Positions 43,108-51,673 of a stretch of 64,000 nt of DNA are shown piece by piece; position 1 is the first letter of the stretch, and each line of letters opens with the position of its first letter. The DNA is from Anticarsia gemmatalis (taxonomy: Eukaryota; Arthropoda; Insecta; Lepidoptera; Erebidae), in assembly GCF_050436995.1 (NCBI RefSeq), contig NC_134773.1, positions 5,568,092-5,632,091 of the forward strand. Direction: 5' to 3'. A program made the position numbers and the translations under genes. The notes beneath the pieces were generated by a model. It saw only the letters and a list, made by a program, of their open reading frames with translations, was not told the DNA's origin and made no database searches.

Positions 43108-45210
43108 ATGGAATCTTTAAATCTCAAAAACCAAATCGAAGATAACAGTGGGAGGGGCGAGAAGCCCAATAGTGAGGAGATTGGGGGCAAAAAGCCCGGC
43201 AGTGCAGACTGCGCTGCAGTAGAGGGGCGGCGCACGCCCAGTATTGTGCGCCCCTCGTCGGTGATCGGAGGAGGAGGGGGTTCTAGGCCCCTGTCCCCCG
43301 TTGTATTGCTGGAGCGGCTCCCCATTCATCTTGGGAGCCCCAGCGGGAGGACGAGGTCCCGCGTTGCTCAGGAGTCCAGTGTCGACTCTGACACTGGCTC
43401 CGACATGAGCATTATTTCTGACGGCACCCAGCCGTCAGTGAGTGGTCGCCTTTGGCGAAAGAGACGTCCGCGCCCTGAGTCCGAGGAGTCGGATGGGGCG
43501 CGGAAGAAGAAGAAGGCGCCGGCGACAAGGACGCCAGAGTCGGAGGACCCGGAGGACAAGTCTGCCAAGCAATTGGCAGAGGCTATCCAAAGCAATTTGG
43601 AGGCAGTAATCGCGGTCGCCGACAAGTCCGGCCACCTTAAAGGGACTTTTATTAAGTCATTAAAAGACGCTGCCCGAAACATCAGGCTGGCGACGTCTGA
43701 GTTAAGTCGGCGGTCCGCGACGAATGAAAACCTAGCGCTTCAGGCGCAAAACAGCCGGCTAAAGGCGGAGGTCGACCACCTCAATAAAGAGATGGCGGCG
43801 CTTAAAGCTGTGGTGGAGAACATCCACACCACCACCACCGGCGCCCAGCCCGTTATAATTGGGCAGGCGCCTCCATCCGTGGAATCCGCCATCGCCGACC
43901 TCCGCCTCATGGTGGACGCCCGTTTTGGGGCCATAGAGGCCCGGCTTCCGCCGGAGCCCCGCATTCGTCCGCCCCTGGCGGCGGACAAGAAAGCGGCAGG
44001 GGCACCTCCTGTGCCCGCCGCTAGAGCGAAGAAGACGGCGGCACCAACTCCTGCCGCCAGAAAGGGCAAGGCGACGGCGCCACCAGCGCCGGCAACAAAA
44101 CCCACCACCGCGCCAAATCCACCGGCTCCCAAAGGGAAGCGCGACAAACAACCACAACCGTCGTATAGCGCGGTGGCGGCCATGCCCGCTAAAGAGGCTC
44201 CCGCAATCCCGGCGACTGCCAACGAGTGGCAGCTCGTCGGGAAGAATGGAAAGGCGGCAAAGGCGCCCAAGGAAAAGGCGCCTAAAACAACAAAGAAGAA
44301 GGCGGCGAAGCTCCGGACTCCTAAATCGGCTGCAGTCGTCATAACACTGCAGCCGGAGGCGGTGAAGAACGGCGCCTCCTACAAGGACGTCATTGGGGAC
44401 GCAAAGGCCAAAATCAACCTGGCCGACTTGGGCATAGGCCCCAATGACGTCCGGTTCAAGGTTGCCGCCACGGGGGCTCGCATGTTTGAGCTCCCAGGAG
44501 CGTCCGGAGCCGAGAAGGCGGACGCCTTCGCCTCGAAATTACGCGAGGTACTGCCGGAGGACATCGTCCGGGTGTCCAGGCCCACGAAATCCGCCGAGCT
44601 ACGCATCACGGGCCTGGACGACTCCACCTCCCCGGAGGAAGTAAAAGCCGCCCTCTCTAGGGCTGGCGAGTGCCCAGCGGACTCCGTCCGGCTGGGTCAG
44701 ATCCGCCTCGGCCCTCACGGCGGCGGATCTATTTGGGCCTGCTGCCCAGTTGCGGCGGCCAAAAAACTTGTCGATGGCCGCCGCCTCTTGATCGGTTGGG
44801 TGTCGGCGCGGGTGGAGCTTCTCCCCCCACGCGAGCGCCGTTGTTACCGCTGCCTGGAAGGCGGCCACGTCTGTGCGCGGTGCACATCTGAAGTAGACAG
44901 GAGCGGCACGTGCTTCCGGTGCGGCAAGCCGGGCCACATTGCCCGGTCGTGCTCGGAAGCACCGAACTGTGCCGTATGCGCCGCGGCAGGCAAGCCGGCG
45001 GCGCACGTGGTGGGGAGCAAAGCCTGCGCCCCACCAAAGGGCCAAAAGAAGAAGGGGAATTTGGGGGAAAACCCCAAGAAGAAAAGTAAGAAGAAGGGCA
45101 AGAAGACTGCGAAGAAGGCCAAGGCCGCTTCGCAGTCGTCAGACCGGCCCGCGGCCTCCAACGCCGCCGAAGTGCCGGTAGACGTGGTGGAGATGGAGAC
45201 CCAACAGTAA
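43108..45210 (+). CDS. ORF1 (Gag-like RNA-binding protein) of element 2
   Basis: 700 aa from the ATG at 43108; the frame extends upstream but without an ATG. Order: short acidic/basic N-terminus (GRGEKPNSEEIGGKKPG), nuclear-localisation-like basic block (GRLWRKRRPRP, ARKKKKAP), a helical Leu/Ala-rich segment with coiled-coil character (NENLALQAQNSRLKAEVDHL), a Pro/Ala/Lys-rich linker, then three zinc knuckles near residues 577-640 (CYRCLEGGHVCARC, CFRCGKPGHIARSC and CAVC...H...C) and a Lys-rich tail. In SART1 the equivalent protein packages element RNA and carries it to telomeres. The stop TAA shares its last A with the ORF2 ATG. Confidence 0.92.
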   Translation: MESLNLKNQIEDNSGRGEKPNSEEIGGKKPGSADCAAVEGRRTPSIVRPSSVIGGGGGSRPLSPVVLLERLPIHLGSPSGRTRSRVAQESSVDSDTGSDMSIISDGTQPSVSGRLWRKRRPRPESEESDGARKKKKAPATRTPESEDPEDKSAKQLAEAIQSNLEAVIAVADKSGHLKGTFIKSLKDAARNIRLATSELSRRSATNENLALQAQNSRLKAEVDHLNKEMAALKAVVENIHTTTTGAQPVIIGQAPPSVESAIADLRLMVDARFGAIEARLPPEPRIRPPLAADKKAAGAPPVPAARAKKTAAPTPAARKGKATAPPAPATKPTTAPNPPAPKGKRDKQPQPSYSAVAAMPAKEAPAIPATANEWQLVGKNGKAAKAPKEKAPKTTKKKAAKLRTPKSAAVVITLQPEAVKNGASYKDVIGDAKAKINLADLGIGPNDVRFKVAATGARMFELPGASGAEKADAFASKLREVLPEDIVRVSRPTKSAELRITGLDDSTSPEEVKAALSRAGECPADSVRLGQIRLGPHGGGSIWACCPVAAAKKLVDGRRLLIGWVSARVELLPPRERRCYRCLEGGHVCARCTSEVDRSGTCFRCGKPGHIARSCSEAPNCAVCAAAGKPAAHVVGSKACAPPKGQKKKGNLGENPKKKSKKKGKKTAKKAKAASQSSDRPAASNAAEVPVDVVEMETQQ

Positions 45211-48200
45211 TGGCTCTCCATCTCCTCCAAACGAACTTGAACCACTGTGCCAGGGCCCAGGATCTCTTCTCCCAAAGCCTGGCACAGTGGTCGATAAAGT
45301 TGGCAGTGGCGGCAGAGCCGTACTTTGTTCCGCCCAGGGATGACTGGGCGGGTGATTTAGACGGCTCAGTAGCCGTAGTCTCCCCGGCCGCCGTCGGAGT
45401 TCCGCCCCTCGTGCCCACAGCGAGGGGCCATGGTTATGTGGCGGTCACATGGGGAGACATAGTCGTCGTCGGCATATATTTCTCGCCAAACCGGAGCCTG
45501 GCTGAATTCGAGGCGTTTCTCGCGCGGATCGGCACCGTGGTCGGCCGTGATAGGTCTCGCCCCGCCTTGGTCCTGGGGGACTTCAATGCCAAGTCCACGG
45601 CTTGGGGTTCCCCCTCTACGGACGTGCGGGGCGAGGAAGTCGAAGATTGGTTGGCGGCCACGGGCCTTGTTGTCTTGAACCGGGGTGCCGTGGACACGTG
45701 CGTGCGCCAGCGGGGTGGGTCCATAGTGGACCTCACATTTGCCACCCCCGCACTTGCGCCCCGTGTCCAGTCCTGGAGAGTCCTCGAGGGGGTTGAGACC
45801 TTATCTGACCACAGATACATTCGGTTCAGCATCTCCCCGGTTACCTCGAGGGCCTTGCCTAACCAGGATGCCCCGGTCGAAGTCGGACCGCGCTGGTCCC
45901 TGAAACGCCTCGACAAGGAGGCGCTAGTCGAAGCCTCCATCGTCGACGCCTGGATTTCACAGGCGTCAGAAGATCGACCCGTCGACGTGGAGGCGGAAGC
46001 GGACAGGCTCCGGGCAGACATGACCCGCGTCTGCGATATTGCGATGCCCCGCGTCCGGTTCTGTCCCGGACGGCGGAGGGTATATTGGTGGTCGGCGGAA
46101 ATCGCGCAGTTGCGCAACAATTGTACTGCGGCACGCCGCCGCTACCAACGCCTCCGCAGGAGGCGTCGCCGACCCCCAGACGCGGAGTCACAAGAGGCGG
46201 AGCTGTACGAGAGGTACAGAGCGGCGAAGAAGGCCCTGTCCACAGAAATCTGCAGGGCCAAAACCGCCGCCTGGGGAACTCTTCTGGAGACATTGGATAC
46301 AGATCCATGGGGGCGCCCGTATCGCTGGGTCAGGGGCAAACTTCGCCCCTGGGCCCCCCCACTTACGCAAAGTCTCCAGCCCCAGGTGGTCGAGAACGTG
46401 GTGTCCGCTCTGTTCCCTCTCAGGGCGGCACACATCCCGCCGCCCATGGCTCCGCCGGGCGAGACGCCGACGACGACGACGACGACGGAAGAGGAGGAGG
46501 AGGAAATCCCCCCGGTGACCCGGGTAGACCTGAGGGTGGCGGTGCAACGCCTCGCGGCTAAGAACACCGCCCCAGGGCCCGACGGCATTCCAGGCCGAGC
46601 GTGGGTCCTGGCTCGAGAGGCCCTCGAGCCCCGACTACTGGGGCTCTACAACGCGTGCATAGAGAGGGGCGAGTTCCCGGCACCGTGGAAGACCGGGAAG
46701 CTCGTCCTGCTGAAGAAGGAGGGGCGCCCCGCGGACTCGCCGTCCGCGTACCGGCCCATAGTGTTGCTGGACGAGGTGGGCAAGCTCTTTGAGCGCATCC
46801 TTGCAGACCGCCTCGTCGCACACCTAAGTTGTGTTGGGCCGGACCTAGCGGACCAACAATTTGGGTTCCGCAAAGGGCGCTCCACGATCGACGCAATTGC
46901 ACGCGTCAGGGCCCTGGCGGAGGACGCAGTAGCCCAGGGAGAGGTCGTCTTGGCGGTGTCACTCGACATCGCCAACGCCTTCAACACCCTCCCCTGGAGT
47001 AGCATACGGGTGGCACTCGAATATCACCGAGTGCCACTCTACCTCCGCCGCATTGTCGGGGCTTATCTCGAAGGAAGATCGATTGTCTACCCGGGTCAAA
47101 ATGGTTGGTCGCGGAGCGTAGTCTCGTGTGGGGTTCCACAGGGGTCGGTTCTAGGCCCTCTCCTGTGGAACGTAGGCTACGACTTCGTTCTGCGCGGTGC
47201 GCTCCCGCCGGGCGTCGGCATATTCTGCTATGCCGACGACACGTTGGTAACAGCCCGGGGGAAGACGCACCGCGACGCGGAGGTGCTGGCCACAGCTGGG
47301 GTCGCACAAGTCGTCGCTCGCATCCGGCGGCTGGGTCTGGAGGTGGCACTAGAAAAGTCGGAGGCCCTATTTTTCCATGGGCCCCGACGCCGCCCTCCAC
47401 CCGGATCCAGCATTATAGTAGGCGGAGTCACCATCGGCATCGCACCGTCGATGAAGTATCTCGGACTGACTCTCGACGGCCGATGGGACTTCACAGCCCA
47501 TTTCAGTCGGCTGGCCCCCAAACTCGTAGGTGCGGCGGGCGCACTATCTCGCCTGCTGCCAAACCTCGGGGGGCCAAACAACACCTGCCGACGGCTGTAC
47601 GCCGGGATCGTGCGGTCAATGGCCCTATATGGCTCACCCATTTGGGCCAATGCCCTGTCGGCCAAGAACATCGCCGCGCTGCGACGTCCGCAGCGCGTGA
47701 TGGCCGTCAGGGCCGTGAGAGGCTACCGCACGATCTCCTTTGAAGTGGCGTGCCTACTGGCCGGAACGCCGCCGTGGGACTTGGACGCGGGGGCCCTCGC
47801 GTCACTCTATACATGGCGCGAGGAGGCCCGAGGCGGAGGCTCACTGCCAGCGCCTCAAGAAATCGAGGCGCGGAGAGCAGAGCTCCGCCAAGATGTCCTG
47901 GCGGCGTGGAAGCGACGATTGGAAGACCCCAGCGCCGGCCTCGTAACTATCGAGGCCGTGCGGCCGGCGGTCACGGAGTGGCTGGAGAGAGGGCACGGCG
48001 CGCTCACATATCGGCTGACGCAGGTCTTGACCGGACATGGTTGTTTCGGCAAGTACCTGTGTCGCATAGGCCGCGAGCAGACGCCCAGGTGCCATCACTG
48101 TGGTGACTGCCCCGATACGGCGCTGCATACGCTGGCACACTGCCAGGCGTGGTCGTCGCAGCGCCGTCAATTGACCGGGGTGGTCGGGAGCGACCTCTCG

Positions 48201-48386
48201 CTCTCGGCTGTGGTTCTGTCCATGGTCGGGAGCGAGGCAGCGTGGTCGGCCGTCGCCTCGTTTTGTGAAGAGGTCATTTCCCTCAAAGAGGCGGCGGAAC
48301 GGGAGCGAGAAATCAACGCTCCCCTCCCTTCCCGCGCAAGACGCACTGGGCGTCGTAGGCGCCGGGACGATCTCCGGCCCCCGTGA
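45210..48386 (+). CDS. ORF2 (APE endonuclease + reverse transcriptase) of element 2
   Basis: 1058 aa. APE-type endonuclease at about 1-210: Asn9 in LQTNLN, Glu36 in AAEPYF, GDFNAKS (123-129), SDH (199-201). Reverse transcriptase at about 450-750: YRPIVLLDEVGKL, QFGFRKGRST, SLDIANAF, GVPQGSVLGP and the catalytic YADD (674-677). A C-terminal CCHC knuckle (CHHCGDC...HTLAHC) follows. It nicks the telomeric repeat and copies element RNA there (target-primed reverse transcription; family knowledge). Translation probably depends on the TAATG coupling to ORF1, as shown for SART1. No disabling change is seen. Confidence 0.94.
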   Translation: MALHLLQTNLNHCARAQDLFSQSLAQWSIKLAVAAEPYFVPPRDDWAGDLDGSVAVVSPAAVGVPPLVPTARGHGYVAVTWGDIVVVGIYFSPNRSLAEFEAFLARIGTVVGRDRSRPALVLGDFNAKSTAWGSPSTDVRGEEVEDWLAATGLVVLNRGAVDTCVRQRGGSIVDLTFATPALAPRVQSWRVLEGVETLSDHRYIRFSISPVTSRALPNQDAPVEVGPRWSLKRLDKEALVEASIVDAWISQASEDRPVDVEAEADRLRADMTRVCDIAMPRVRFCPGRRRVYWWSAEIAQLRNNCTAARRRYQRLRRRRRRPPDAESQEAELYERYRAAKKALSTEICRAKTAAWGTLLETLDTDPWGRPYRWVRGKLRPWAPPLTQSLQPQVVENVVSALFPLRAAHIPPPMAPPGETPTTTTTTEEEEEEIPPVTRVDLRVAVQRLAAKNTAPGPDGIPGRAWVLAREALEPRLLGLYNACIERGEFPAPWKTGKLVLLKKEGRPADSPSAYRPIVLLDEVGKLFERILADRLVAHLSCVGPDLADQQFGFRKGRSTIDAIARVRALAEDAVAQGEVVLAVSLDIANAFNTLPWSSIRVALEYHRVPLYLRRIVGAYLEGRSIVYPGQNGWSRSVVSCGVPQGSVLGPLLWNVGYDFVLRGALPPGVGIFCYADDTLVTARGKTHRDAEVLATAGVAQVVARIRRLGLEVALEKSEALFFHGPRRRPPPGSSIIVGGVTIGIAPSMKYLGLTLDGRWDFTAHFSRLAPKLVGAAGALSRLLPNLGGPNNTCRRLYAGIVRSMALYGSPIWANALSAKNIAALRRPQRVMAVRAVRGYRTISFEVACLLAGTPPWDLDAGALASLYTWREEARGGGSLPAPQEIEARRAELRQDVLAAWKRRLEDPSAGLVTIEAVRPAVTEWLERGHGALTYRLTQVLTGHGCFGKYLCRIGREQTPRCHHCGDCPDTALHTLAHCQAWSSQRRQLTGVVGSDLSLSAVVLSMVGSEAAWSAVASFCEEVISLKEAAEREREINAPLPSRARRTGRRRRRDDLRPP

Positions 48387-48753
48387 CGCGGACCTGTGGG
48401 CGGCGGAGGCGGAACGCTCCGTCGCCTGGACAGGGAACAGGTCCGAGAGGTGGGGAGTGCGCTGTGTGTTCCTGGCGCACCCCCGTGAAGTGGAGAGCTA
48501 GGGGGGGACAATCCTCAAGTCCGCCCCCGCTCGAAGTAGGGCCCGCATCCAAAGCGGGCCGTCACCGGCTGGGACGCGGAGTATCCGATTGGAGGTACCG
48601 CGTCCTGGCCACGTTATGGTGACTGTAGAAGGAACACCGTCAGGTTTTTAGTCGGTATGCCCATGTTAGCCGGAACGCCTTGCCGGCGGGAGAGCCCGAC
48701 AGACCCCCGCTTTCCTCCCTGGGGCGGGACATGCAGTAATGCATTTTCCTGAC

Positions 48754-48822
<69 letters not shown>

Positions 48823-48824
<2 letters not shown>

Positions 48825-48836
48825 TTAGGTTAGGTT
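48823..48836 (+). repeat. Telomeric (TTAGG)n spacer between elements 2 and 3
   Basis: 14 bp (GGTTAGGTTAGGTT), the shortest spacer in the array. Confidence 0.95.
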
Positions 48837-49544
48837 CCCCCTCGTGGGTCTGCACCTTGTCGTGGTGAGGGGGCTCAGTAGCATTAGCGAAGCCAAGACA
48901 GACCCGAAGGGACCGTTTCGTTCTGAGGCCTTCAGGCTCAGAACCAGGTCCCTTCACACCGTGTGGTGGTGCGCGAGCGCCACTGCACGAGAGAGGAAGG
49001 AAAACCTCTATAAAAAACCATGGGGGGGCGGACTTTCATGTCCTGCCCGGGGTGGGGGTGTCCGCTGAGTACTGTTCTCGGCGGACCCAAACCGCAAGCC
49101 TGGCTCAATTTTTGAGTCAGGATCGGGGGCTGCTTGTCGGAGGTCGGGGAGACAGCGGTCGCGAGGAAGAAAACCTCTATAAAAAATCACTGTGCGTGTC
49201 CCTCTGCTTGCAGAGGGCACAGGTGACGGAGGAGGGACGGGTGATCCGTCGGTGGGAGGGCGGGCTCTCCCGGATTCGGTATCGTCTCCGGGAGGGCAGA
49301 CTTCGGTCACCGCCCTCAAACTCGTTATCCCAGCGGAGGTGTCGTGGTCACGTCTCGCGGCCACTGCTGGGACCGAGGGCCTTGCCTTAATTGGCCGGGC
49401 CAAGAGGACTTAACCTCACTAAAAAAAGTTAGTTTGTAAGATCCGGTGAAACCTGCCCGACCTCACCGTGTAATAGGGTTACCCAGGTACAGGGGGCTCT
49501 GCCTGGGTGGACGGTTTACTTCCCCCATACTCGTGGGACTCTCT

Positions 49545-51671
49545 ATGGAATTTAATCTCAAAAACCTAAACGACGATAACAGTGGGAGGGGCGAGAAGCC
49601 CAGTATTGAGGAGGAGATCGGGGGCAAAAAGCCCGGCAGTGTAGACTGCGCAGTGGTGGAGGGTCGTCGCACGCCCAGTGTTGCGCGACCCTCGTCGGTT
49701 GTCGGAGGAGGGGGTTCCAGGCCCCTTACTCCTGTTGTGGTGCTGGAGCGGCTCCCAATCGGAGAGGTGGATGAAGTTTTGGCTTCGGGCGACGGTGCCC
49801 GCCGGAAAAGACACCGAACGCCCTCGGTGCTCGGGTCTGAAGTCTCGGGCTCAGAAACTGAAACCGAGGACCGCACTGCTCCACGTGAGCCGGTGGCTAG
49901 GCGCGGAAGGACCACTCCGGGTGCACCTTCTACCAGGAGTCGGTCGAGTTCGTCTCGTACCACAATGAGACCCCCGGCGCCCATCTTTGACCCGGACGAA
50001 GGGCTCGAGCGCCCAACACTTGACGCGCCACATCGGCTAGATGCCGAGCAACTAAGGGCGCAGGCCAGCGAGAGTGTAGCGGCCATTTTTGATGTTGTAC
50101 GAACATCAAAGAACCTGAAGGGGGGCTATCAAAAGACCCTCAATGTGGCGGCGACGGGTCTACTTGACATTGTTGAGGCCCTGGCGGACAGAACGGTGTC
50201 GGACGAGGTGCGCCGCATCCAGGTGGAGTTCGCTCGCATCCGCCGGGAGAACGAGGCCTTGAAGGCTGAGCGCAAATCGCTGCTGCTGGAACTGGAGCAG
50301 GCGAGCGCTACAACCGCCACGAGGGCAACTTGCCCACCGCCTGCCCCAGCAATCTCGAGTTCCATGCCTGAGATGGGGCAGCTGCTTGAGGAGTTCAGGC
50401 GCTCAATTATAGCCTCAGTAGGGACGATGATTAATGCCCGCTTCGAAGGCATCGAGGAGCGCCTCCTCCCGGAGACGAGAATTCGTCCACCCCTAAGGGC
50501 GGACAGGGCCCCGGTGGGGTCAGTTGGCACCCCGGCGCCGGTGCCGGTGCCGGTCTCTGCCCCGGCTGCCCCGGCTCCTGTTGCAGCGGAGTCCACTCCC
50601 GCTGCGAAAAAGTCAGGGAAGAAGGGGAACAAAAAGGGGAATAAAAAGGGAGTGAGTCATCCCCCGGTCCCCGAACTGCCGGCGGTTCCTCCGACTCCGG
50701 AGGCGATGGACACTACTCCTGTAGCGGGTCCGTCGAACGAAGCGACCACTTGGACGGAGGTGGTAAAGAAAGGAAAGGGGAAGGGGAAAAAGCCAACGGC
50801 GGCACAGAAACCGGCCTCCCAGGCGGCTAAAAAGACGCAGCGGGCCATGCCTAAGCTGACCGCCCCGAAGACGGCCGCGGTACTGGTCACCCTCAACACG
50901 GAGGCTGCCGCCAAGGGAGTGACGTACGCCCAGCTCATGGAGCGGGCAGAGGAGGCGGTGAACCCGGCGGACCTGGGCATAGAGTCCGTCCACTTCCGCC
51001 GATCCGCCACAGGGGCCCGAATTATAGAAATTCCAGGCTCCCAAAGCCAGGACAAGGCCAATGCCCTGGCCGATAAATTGAAGGCCGCCCTCGACGGGGT
51101 TGCCGAGGTAGCGGTCCCCGTCAAATGCGCCGACCTGCGGGTGCTAGGGTTAGGGGATACGGCCACCGTGGAAAAGGTGGCCATCGCTGTGTCTCGTGCC
51201 GGGGGGTGTCTGGTGGACCAGGTCAAGGTCCACCCAATCACCGCGGGCCCCGACGGAATGGGCTCGTGTATTGTCGAGTGCCCGGTGGCGGCCACCAAGA
51301 CTATTTCGAAGGCGGGCAAACTATTGATTGGATGGACCTCTGCAACGGTCCGACTACTAGAGCAGCGGCCTCTCCGCTGCTACAGGTGTTTGGGCGTTGG
51401 CCATACAAGGCCGACATGTCCCTCTCCCGTCGACCGCAGCAAAATGTGCTTCCGGTGCGGCGAGGAGGGCCATAAAACTGCGGCCTGTAAATCCGCAACT
51501 ATGCGGTGCAGCGTTTGCGCTGCGGCCGGAAAGCCGGCCGGACATTTAATGGGGGGGAGGCTTTGTGCTCCCCCCACGGTAAAAGGAAAGTCGGGCGTGG
51601 GGGCGTGGAGAGCTTCCACCGCCTCGACTCGACCAGGAAGGGCAGACAGGGAGGCTAGCATGTCCGAATAA
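49545..51671 (+). CDS. ORF1 (Gag-like) of element 3
   Basis: 708 aa from the ATG at 49545. The N-terminus (MEFNLKNLNDDNSGRGEKPS to VLERLPI) closely follows element 2; the remainder is diverged, with its own Ser/Arg-rich and Pro/Ala-rich stretches. Three zinc knuckles are conserved (CYRCLGVGHTRPTC, CFRCGEEGHKTAAC, CSVCAAAGKPAGHLM...C). The frame ends in two consecutive stops (TAATAA, 51669-51674); the last A of the second is the first base of the ORF2 ATG. Confidence 0.9.
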   Translation: MEFNLKNLNDDNSGRGEKPSIEEEIGGKKPGSVDCAVVEGRRTPSVARPSSVVGGGGSRPLTPVVVLERLPIGEVDEVLASGDGARRKRHRTPSVLGSEVSGSETETEDRTAPREPVARRGRTTPGAPSTRSRSSSSRTTMRPPAPIFDPDEGLERPTLDAPHRLDAEQLRAQASESVAAIFDVVRTSKNLKGGYQKTLNVAATGLLDIVEALADRTVSDEVRRIQVEFARIRRENEALKAERKSLLLELEQASATTATRATCPPPAPAISSSMPEMGQLLEEFRRSIIASVGTMINARFEGIEERLLPETRIRPPLRADRAPVGSVGTPAPVPVPVSAPAAPAPVAAESTPAAKKSGKKGNKKGNKKGVSHPPVPELPAVPPTPEAMDTTPVAGPSNEATTWTEVVKKGKGKGKKPTAAQKPASQAAKKTQRAMPKLTAPKTAAVLVTLNTEAAAKGVTYAQLMERAEEAVNPADLGIESVHFRRSATGARIIEIPGSQSQDKANALADKLKAALDGVAEVAVPVKCADLRVLGLGDTATVEKVAIAVSRAGGCLVDQVKVHPITAGPDGMGSCIVECPVAATKTISKAGKLLIGWTSATVRLLEQRPLRCYRCLGVGHTRPTCPSPVDRSKMCFRCGEEGHKTAACKSATMRCSVCAAAGKPAGHLMGGRLCAPPTVKGKSGVGAWRASTASTRPGRADREASMSE

Positions 51672-51673
51672 TA

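Larger units (their letters stand above)
42409..48822 (+). mobile_element. SART-like retrotransposon, full length (element 2; 5' module A, body type I)
   Basis: 6.4 kb: 5' UTR (42409-43107), ORF1, ORF2, 3' UTR and 67-nt poly(A), flanked by TTAGG. The insertion geometry ...TTAGGTT|element-poly(A)|(A)GGTTAGG, with the element in the same orientation as the TTAGG strand, fits SART rather than TRAS, which sits in the CCTAA strand. ORF1 and ORF2 are joined by TAATG. Both ORFs are intact, so the element may be active. Confidence 0.93.
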